A stretch of 11,867 bases of DNA from JAHDBG01 sp963922685 (GTDB taxonomy: Bacteria; Pseudomonadota; Gammaproteobacteria; Chromatiales; Chromatiaceae): NCBI GenBank assembly GCA_963922685.1, contig CAWUJM010000048.1, forward strand, positions 1 to 11,867, given 5' to 3'. Below are positions 8,193-11,867 of this stretch, piece by piece. The notes below the pieces were generated by a model. That model worked only from the letters and a program-made list of their open reading frames with translations, searched no databases and was not told the origin of the DNA. Position numbers and translations under genes: made by a program. Each line of letters starts with the position of its first letter. Positions within the stretch are counted from its first letter, which is position 1.

Positions 8193-9086
8193 ATGACACA
8201 TGATCAGAACTTCAAAAACCTGATTCTGGACTATCCGTTACAGGCATTACGCTTTTTCGCGCCAACCGAAGCCGCCCGGATTCCGGACACAGTCCGGATT
8301 ACCCCGATCCGACAGGAACAACTCAAACCACGTCTCGGCGACCGCTTTCGTGAGCTGGACTGTCCACTCAGAGTCGACTGGCCGGACGGTCAACGCGCTG
8401 CGTTATTATTCGCACTGGAAGAAGAAACTGAACCAAAAAAATTCTCCATCCACCGACTGATCCATTATTGTGTTGACCTGGCCGGATTATGTGACACTGA
8501 CCGTGTCATACCGGTGGTCGTCTTTCTGCGCCCGGGCACCTGCCCGGCCCGGTTGCAACTCGGCACCACCACACACAAATATCTGGATTTTCATTATATC
8601 GCCTGCTATCTGCCCGGCCTGGCCTATGCGGATTACTGCAACAGCAACAATATTATCGCCAGGCTCAACCTGTGTAACATGGCAGCCGACGATACCCCGA
8701 AGCTGACTGTTTATGATCAGTCTTTACGCGGCCTGTTCCAGCTGGAACAAAGATCCGATAAGCGTGAAAAATACGCAGAATTTATTGATATTTATGCCGA
8801 TTTAAGCGAACACGAAAGAGAACAGTATACCCAGCAGTATCTGACCGAGGAATCTGATATGACCACATTTGCCGGATGGTTCCGGGAACAGGGACATCAA
8901 CAAGGTATGCAACAAGGCGTACAGCAAGGCTATGCTGCATTGTTAATCACATTACTCAGCAAAAAATTCAGTCAGGAACTGAACGATGCTGCACGTGAAC
9001 GCATTACCCGGGCCGACACAGCAACACTGCATGACTGGTCTGAGCGGGTGCTGACCGCCCGCAGCCTTCAGGAAGTGTTTACCTGA
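8193..9086 (+). CDS. Rpn/YhgA-like PD-(D/E)XK nuclease, copy 1
   Basis: The 297-residue product resembles proteins annotated as Rpn family recombination-promoting nuclease or putative transposase (the YhgA-like, Transposase_31 group). The typical N-terminus MTHDQNFKNLILDYPLQAL is present. The nuclease core can be read as D56 in ELDCPL, acidic E76-E77-E78 at the end of the strand LLFALEEE, and R88/Y92 in the following helix (FSIHRLIHY). Family members cut DNA with little sequence specificity, and several E. coli Rpn proteins are toxic and act against phage. The C-terminal part contains a Gly-x-Gln-Gln tetrapeptide repeat (about 234-245) followed by a leucine-rich helical tail. No Shine-Dalgarno sequence is visible before the ATG at 8193. 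A strong one occurs inside the gene, before M223. The gene lies 12 bases after the preceding stop and is followed by a near-identical copy. Family assignment is from recognition, not a search. Confidence 0.8.
   Translation: MTHDQNFKNLILDYPLQALRFFAPTEAARIPDTVRITPIRQEQLKPRLGDRFRELDCPLRVDWPDGQRAALLFALEEETEPKKFSIHRLIHYCVDLAGLCDTDRVIPVVVFLRPGTCPARLQLGTTTHKYLDFHYIACYLPGLAYADYCNSNNIIARLNLCNMAADDTPKLTVYDQSLRGLFQLEQRSDKREKYAEFIDIYADLSEHEREQYTQQYLTEESDMTTFAGWFREQGHQQGMQQGVQQGYAALLITLLSKKFSQELNDAARERITRADTATLHDWSERVLTARSLQEVFT
8859..9086 (+). CDS. Possible intragenic short form (Rpn-S type), copy 1
   Basis: An ATG at codon 223 of the nuclease gene has a strong Shine-Dalgarno sequence, GAGGAA (8847-8852), with ideal six-base spacing. 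Translation from it would give 75 residues in the same frame, starting MTTFAGWFREQG and holding the Gln-rich repeat and the C-terminal helical region without the nuclease core. In E. coli Rpn genes an in-frame short product is reported to act as antitoxin to the full-length nuclease. That this holds here is inference from position and ribosome binding site strength. Confidence 0.4.
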   Translation: MTTFAGWFREQGHQQGMQQGVQQGYAALLITLLSKKFSQELNDAARERITRADTATLHDWSERVLTARSLQEVFT

Positions 9087-9098
9087 TCAACAGCCCGC

Positions 9099-10016
9099 AT
9101 GACACATGATCAGAACTTCAAAAACCTGATTCTGGACTATCCGTTACAGGCATTACGCTTTTTCGCGCCAACCGAAGCCGCCCGGATTCCGGACACAGTC
9201 CGGATTACCCCGATCCGACAGGAACAACTCAAACCACGTCTCGGCGACCGCTTTCGTGAGCTGGACTGTCCACTCAGAGTCGACTGGCCGGACGGTCAAC
9301 GCGCTGCGTTATTATTCGCACTGGAAGAAGAAACTGAACCAAAAAAATTCTCCATCCACCGACTGATCCATTATTGTGTTGACCTGGCCGGATTATGTGA
9401 CACTGACCGTGTCATACCGGTGGTCGTCTTTCTGCGCCCGGGCACCTGCCCGGCCCGGTTGCAACTCGGCACCACCACACACAAATATCTGGATTTTCAT
9501 TATATCGCCTGCTATCTGCCCGGCCTGGCCTATGCGGATTACTGCAACAGCAACAATATTATCGCCAGGCTCAACCTGTGTAACATGGCAGCCGACGATA
9601 CCCCGAAGCTGACTGTTTATGATCAGTCTTTACGCGGCCTGTTCCAGCTGGAACAAAGATCCGATAAGCGTGAAAAATACGCAGAATTTATTGATATTTA
9701 TGCCGATTTAAGCGAACACGAAAGAGAACAGTATACCCAGCAGTATCTGACCGAGGAATCTGATATGACCACATTTGCCGGATGGTTCCGGGAACAGGGA
9801 CATCAACAAGGTATGCAACAAGGCATACAACGCGGTATGCAACAAGGTGTGCAACAAGGCTATGCCGCATTGTTAATCAGATTACTCAGCAAAAAATTCA
9901 GTCAGGAACTGAACGATGCTGCACGTGAACGCATCACCCGGGCCGACACAGCAACATTGCATGACTGGTCTGAGCGGGTACTGACCGCACGCAGTCTGCA
10001 GGACGTGTTCGCCTGA
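9099..10016 (+). CDS. Rpn/YhgA-like PD-(D/E)XK nuclease, copy 2
   Basis: The 305-residue product is identical to copy 1 over residues 1-242, which covers the whole nuclease core (D56, E76-E78, R88, Y92). Differences are confined to the C-terminus: eight extra residues in the Gly-x-Gln-Gln repeat (five tetrads here against three in copy 1), T-to-R in the LLITLL/LLIRLL segment, and a changed end (LQDVFA against LQEVFT). The start lacks a visible Shine-Dalgarno sequence and lies 12 bases after the copy 1 stop, so translation may depend on coupling. It is followed by 38 bases without a convincing terminator and then by pncC in the opposite direction. Function is inferred as for copy 1; two nearly equal copies would raise dosage or form mixed multimers. 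Confidence 0.8.
   Translation: MTHDQNFKNLILDYPLQALRFFAPTEAARIPDTVRITPIRQEQLKPRLGDRFRELDCPLRVDWPDGQRAALLFALEEETEPKKFSIHRLIHYCVDLAGLCDTDRVIPVVVFLRPGTCPARLQLGTTTHKYLDFHYIACYLPGLAYADYCNSNNIIARLNLCNMAADDTPKLTVYDQSLRGLFQLEQRSDKREKYAEFIDIYADLSEHEREQYTQQYLTEESDMTTFAGWFREQGHQQGMQQGIQRGMQQGVQQGYAALLIRLLSKKFSQELNDAARERITRADTATLHDWSERVLTARSLQDVFA
9765..10016 (+). CDS. Possible intragenic short form (Rpn-S type), copy 2
   Basis: The same internal start exists in copy 2: GAGGAA at 9753-9758, six-base spacer, ATG at 9765 (codon 223). It would give an 83-residue protein with the longer Gln-rich repeat and the diverged tail. If short forms neutralise their own long form, the differences between the two copies sit exactly in this shared C-terminal part. 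Existence of the product is inference. Confidence 0.4.
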   Translation: MTTFAGWFREQGHQQGMQQGIQRGMQQGVQQGYAALLIRLLSKKFSQELNDAARERITRADTATLHDWSERVLTARSLQDVFA

Positions 10017-10054
10017 TACCTGTCATTCTGCACCGCATTTTTTATTGATTGGCA

Positions 10055-10549
10055 TCATAGCGTGACACCTTCCAGTGCCGCCTTAACCGTAGCCTGGCGA
10101 ATCTGATCACGATTGCCGGTGAAATGTCTTAAACGGCTCCGGACGCCGGAAGGTCCAGCCCAAGCCAGCCAGACAGTGCCGACCGGCTTAGCCGCACTAC
10201 CGCCACCCGGACCCGCAACACCGGTAACTGCGAGGGCAAATGCAGCTGAACTGTGTTCAATTACACCGGCGGCCATCGCTTCAGCAACCGGCTGACTGAC
10301 AGCACCGTGTTGTTCCAGTAATGTTTCTGGTACACCTAACATCTGTTGTTTTGCTGCGTTACTGTAGGTAACAAATCCGCGATCAAACCAGGCACTGGCA
10401 CCTGGCTGGTCTGTGATCAGCTTTGCAATCCAGCCACCGGTGCAGGATTCAGCACATGCCAGCATCGCCTGATGTGATTGTAACATCTGTCTGATCTGAC
10501 TCATGCTGGAGGTCAGTTCGGTTGAGAGCGATATATCAGCATGCATCAT
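10055..10549 (-). CDS. pncC: Nicotinamide-nucleotide amidase (CinA C-terminal domain protein)
   Basis: PncC deamidates nicotinamide mononucleotide to nicotinic acid mononucleotide, returning it to NAD synthesis; it is cytoplasmic. The 164-residue length matches stand-alone PncC (165 in E. coli), without the N-terminal domain of full CinA. Conserved features are AESCTGG with serine S35, the segment GFVTYSNAAKQQMLG (Y62, K67), and VTGVAGPGGGS followed by KPVGTVW (about 108-127). The first 15 residues before M16 (MSQIRQML) are not typical, and neither ATG has a clear ribosome binding site, so the true start may be at 10504 rather than 10549. It is convergent with the Rpn-like genes and divergent from the phosphofructokinase gene, with only 20 bases between them if the longer form is used. 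Confidence 0.92.
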   Translation of the reverse strand: MMHADISLSTELTSSMSQIRQMLQSHQAMLACAESCTGGWIAKLITDQPGASAWFDRGFVTYSNAAKQQMLGVPETLLEQHGAVSQPVAEAMAAGVIEHSSAAFALAVTGVAGPGGGSAAKPVGTVWLAWAGPSGVRSRLRHFTGNRDQIRQATVKAALEGVTL

Positions 10550-10569
10550 TTATTGTTCAGGATAGTTTT

Positions 10570-11808
10570 GTGAGAAATGCATTTTATGCCCAGTCTGGTG
10601 GTGTGACGTCTGTTATTAATGCTTCAGCCTGCGGTGTGATACAGACCTGTCGGCACCATCGGGATAAGATCGGGCAGGTGTATGCGGGTCGGCATGGTAT
10701 CGTGGGTGCGCTGGCTGAAGAAATTTATGCTACGGATCAGGAATCAGATGCTGCGATTGCCGCGCTGAAACACACACCATCAGGTGCATTTGGCTCATGT
10801 CGTCACAAGCTGCGTGAGGAACGTGAATATCAACGGTTGCTTGCGGTATTTCAGGCACATGACATCGGTTACTTTTTTTATAACGGCGGGGGTGATTCTG
10901 CGGATACCAGTGATAAGCTCACCCGATTCGCCAGACAGGTCGGCTATCCTTTGCAGGTTATCCATATTCCGAAGACAGTCGATAATGACTTACCACTGAC
11001 AGATAATTGTCCGGGCTTTGGTTCTGTTGCGAAGTATATTGCAGTCTCCACGCTGGAGGCATCATTCGATGTGCGTTCCGGTGCTACCACATCGACTCAG
11101 GTGTTTGTGCTGGAAGTTATGGGACGCCATGCCGGCTGGATTGCTGCTGCCGGTGGACTGGCAGCTGATTATGATATACCGGTTGTGGTGCTGTTTCCGG
11201 AAGTTCCGTTTCACCAGACCCGTTTTCTGGGCCAGGTGAAGGCACAGACCGACCGTTATGGTTATTGTTCTGTTGTAGTATCAGAAGGCTGTCGCAGCCC
11301 CGATGGACGCTTTCTTGCGGATCAGGGTACCCGGGATGCATTCGGACACATGCAATTAGGGGGGGCAGCACCTGTCGTGGCACAGCTGATTAAGGATCAG
11401 CTGGGGTATAAGTACCATTGGGCAGTCGCTGATTATCTGCAGAGATCAGCCCGTCATCTGGCTTCAGCAGTTGATGTGGAACAGGCATATGCGCTCGGAC
11501 AGTATGCGGTTGAACTGGCCCTGGCGGGCAAGTCTGGTGTTATGCCGACGATTGTGCGTGATTCTTCGCAACCGTATCGCTGGCATCCGGGAGAAGCGGC
11601 ACTGTCTGATGTCGCTAATCAGGAAAAGATGATGCCAGCTGAATTTATTTCAGCGGACGGATTCGGCATCACTCAGGCCTGTAAAGATTATTTATATCCG
11701 TTAATCAGGGGAGAAGCCTATCCTGCTTATACTGAATCGGGTCTGCCGGATTATGTCACTTTGCAAAATGCACTGGTGCCGAAAAAACTGTCTCAATTTA
11801 CGGTTTAA
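10570..11808 (+). CDS. pfp: Pyrophosphate-dependent 6-phosphofructokinase
   Basis: It interconverts fructose 6-phosphate and fructose 1,6-bisphosphate using pyrophosphate in place of ATP, so it can run in glycolysis or gluconeogenesis. Motifs in the 412-residue form: N-terminal FYAQSGGVTSVINA (phosphate-binding loop), YNGGGDS (G106-S110, with D109 at the position where ATP enzymes have Gly), PKTVDNDL (P134-L141; the lysine is typical of PPi enzymes, D138 and D140 catalytic), MGRHAGW (184-190), and SEG (238-240). The Asp/Lys pair supports PPi rather than ATP as donor. The frame is open back to a TTG at 10522, but that would overlap pncC. I prefer the GTG at 10570 because AGGA (10559-10562) lies seven bases upstream and the family sequence begins there (VRNAFYAQSGG). 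The third glycine of GGGDS is where an Asp or Asn is more usual. Confidence 0.92.
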   Translation: MRNAFYAQSGGVTSVINASACGVIQTCRHHRDKIGQVYAGRHGIVGALAEEIYATDQESDAAIAALKHTPSGAFGSCRHKLREEREYQRLLAVFQAHDIGYFFYNGGGDSADTSDKLTRFARQVGYPLQVIHIPKTVDNDLPLTDNCPGFGSVAKYIAVSTLEASFDVRSGATTSTQVFVLEVMGRHAGWIAAAGGLAADYDIPVVVLFPEVPFHQTRFLGQVKAQTDRYGYCSVVVSEGCRSPDGRFLADQGTRDAFGHMQLGGAAPVVAQLIKDQLGYKYHWAVADYLQRSARHLASAVDVEQAYALGQYAVELALAGKSGVMPTIVRDSSQPYRWHPGEAALSDVANQEKMMPAEFISADGFGITQACKDYLYPLIRGEAYPAYTESGLPDYVTLQNALVPKKLSQFTV

Positions 11809-11867
11809 GGCCATCTCTGAATTAATTCATACCATTGTATGTGATACGCTCAGCTTGTTGCCGGGGT

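Larger units (their letters stand above)
9081..10016 (+). repeat. Second unit of a 906-bp tandem duplication
   Basis: The unit beginning at 8175 (ACCTGATCAACAGC) recurs at 9081, an exact offset of 906 bases. Apart from one base in the spacer (T at 8189 against C at 9095), the two copies are identical through 8918/9824. After that they differ by a 24-base length change and about a dozen substitutions in the remaining 170 bases. The first unit spans 8175-9080. The repeated unit includes the stop codon and 12-base spacer, so each gene is set at the same distance from the stop before it. Confidence 0.9.

Noticed and set aside
8532..8547. GC-rich inverted repeat CCGGGCA/TGCCCGG within the nuclease gene (and again at 9438-9453)
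   Set aside because: It is a two-base-loop palindrome in the coding core that is fully explained by the codons; its second occurrence comes from the gene duplication.
8193..10016. Tandem genes read as an insertion sequence because of the 'putative transposase' label of the family
   Set aside because: No terminal inverted repeats, target-site duplications or transposase catalytic triad were seen. The family label is historical, and the proteins are PD-(D/E)XK nucleases.
10017..10054. T-run (10038-10043) between copy 2 and pncC as a terminator
   Set aside because: No GC-rich stem precedes the T-run on either strand, so a rho-independent terminator is not supported.
10522..10569. Longer TTG-initiated N-terminus for the phosphofructokinase
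   Set aside because: It would overlap pncC, lacks family similarity before VRNAFYAQSGG, and a GTG with AGGA at seven bases is available at 10570.
11809..11867. Palindrome TGAATTAATTCA (11818-11829) and a 5-bp stem (11828-11841) after pfp
   Set aside because: The palindrome is AT-rich, has no loop and no following T-run. The remaining bases show no gene or recognisable site.

Overview
The window looks like a gammaproteobacterial chromosome. It has the homodimeric AceE type of pyruvate dehydrogenase with a two-lipoyl AceF and Lpd in one operon, a pyrophosphate-type 6-phosphofructokinase as found in methanotrophs and other autotrophic or C1 gammaproteobacteria, and Rpn-like genes of a form I associate with Chromatiales-like genomes. 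I cannot name the genus from sequence alone; the lineage is inference from protein character.

Layout. Bases 2-166 hold the 3' end of an unidentified plus-strand gene. Bases 167-574 contain no credible gene. They hold a strongly folded intergenic repeat (about 240-397) and then the leader of the pyruvate dehydrogenase operon. aceE (575-3241), aceF (3268-4860) and lpdA (4879-6300) follow with gaps of 26 and 18 bases, so all three subunits of the complex that makes acetyl-CoA from pyruvate are probably cotranscribed. Directly behind lpdA, on the same strand and closely spaced, are two predicted lipoproteins of unknown function (6310-6675 and 6690-7859) and a cysteine-rich protein of 101 residues (7875-8180).

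Next come two tandem copies of an Rpn/YhgA-like PD-(D/E)XK nuclease gene (8193-9086 and 9099-10016). The copies are identical base for base over about 730 nt and then diverge in the last 170 nt. Each carries a strong Shine-Dalgarno sequence and ATG inside the reading frame, at residue 223, while the full-length start has no visible ribosome binding site. This arrangement matches the in-frame toxin/antitoxin design described for E. coli Rpn proteins, and I consider it the most interesting part of the window.

The right end holds pncC on the minus strand (10055-10549), convergent with the Rpn pair. It is head to head with a pyrophosphate-dependent phosphofructokinase gene (10570-11808, start revised to a GTG with a good ribosome binding site). 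The last 59 bases show no gene.

Functionally the window combines central carbon metabolism (glycolytic PPi-PFK, pyruvate dehydrogenase) and NAD salvage (PncC) with a short accessory island of lipoproteins and a duplicated nuclease locus between them.
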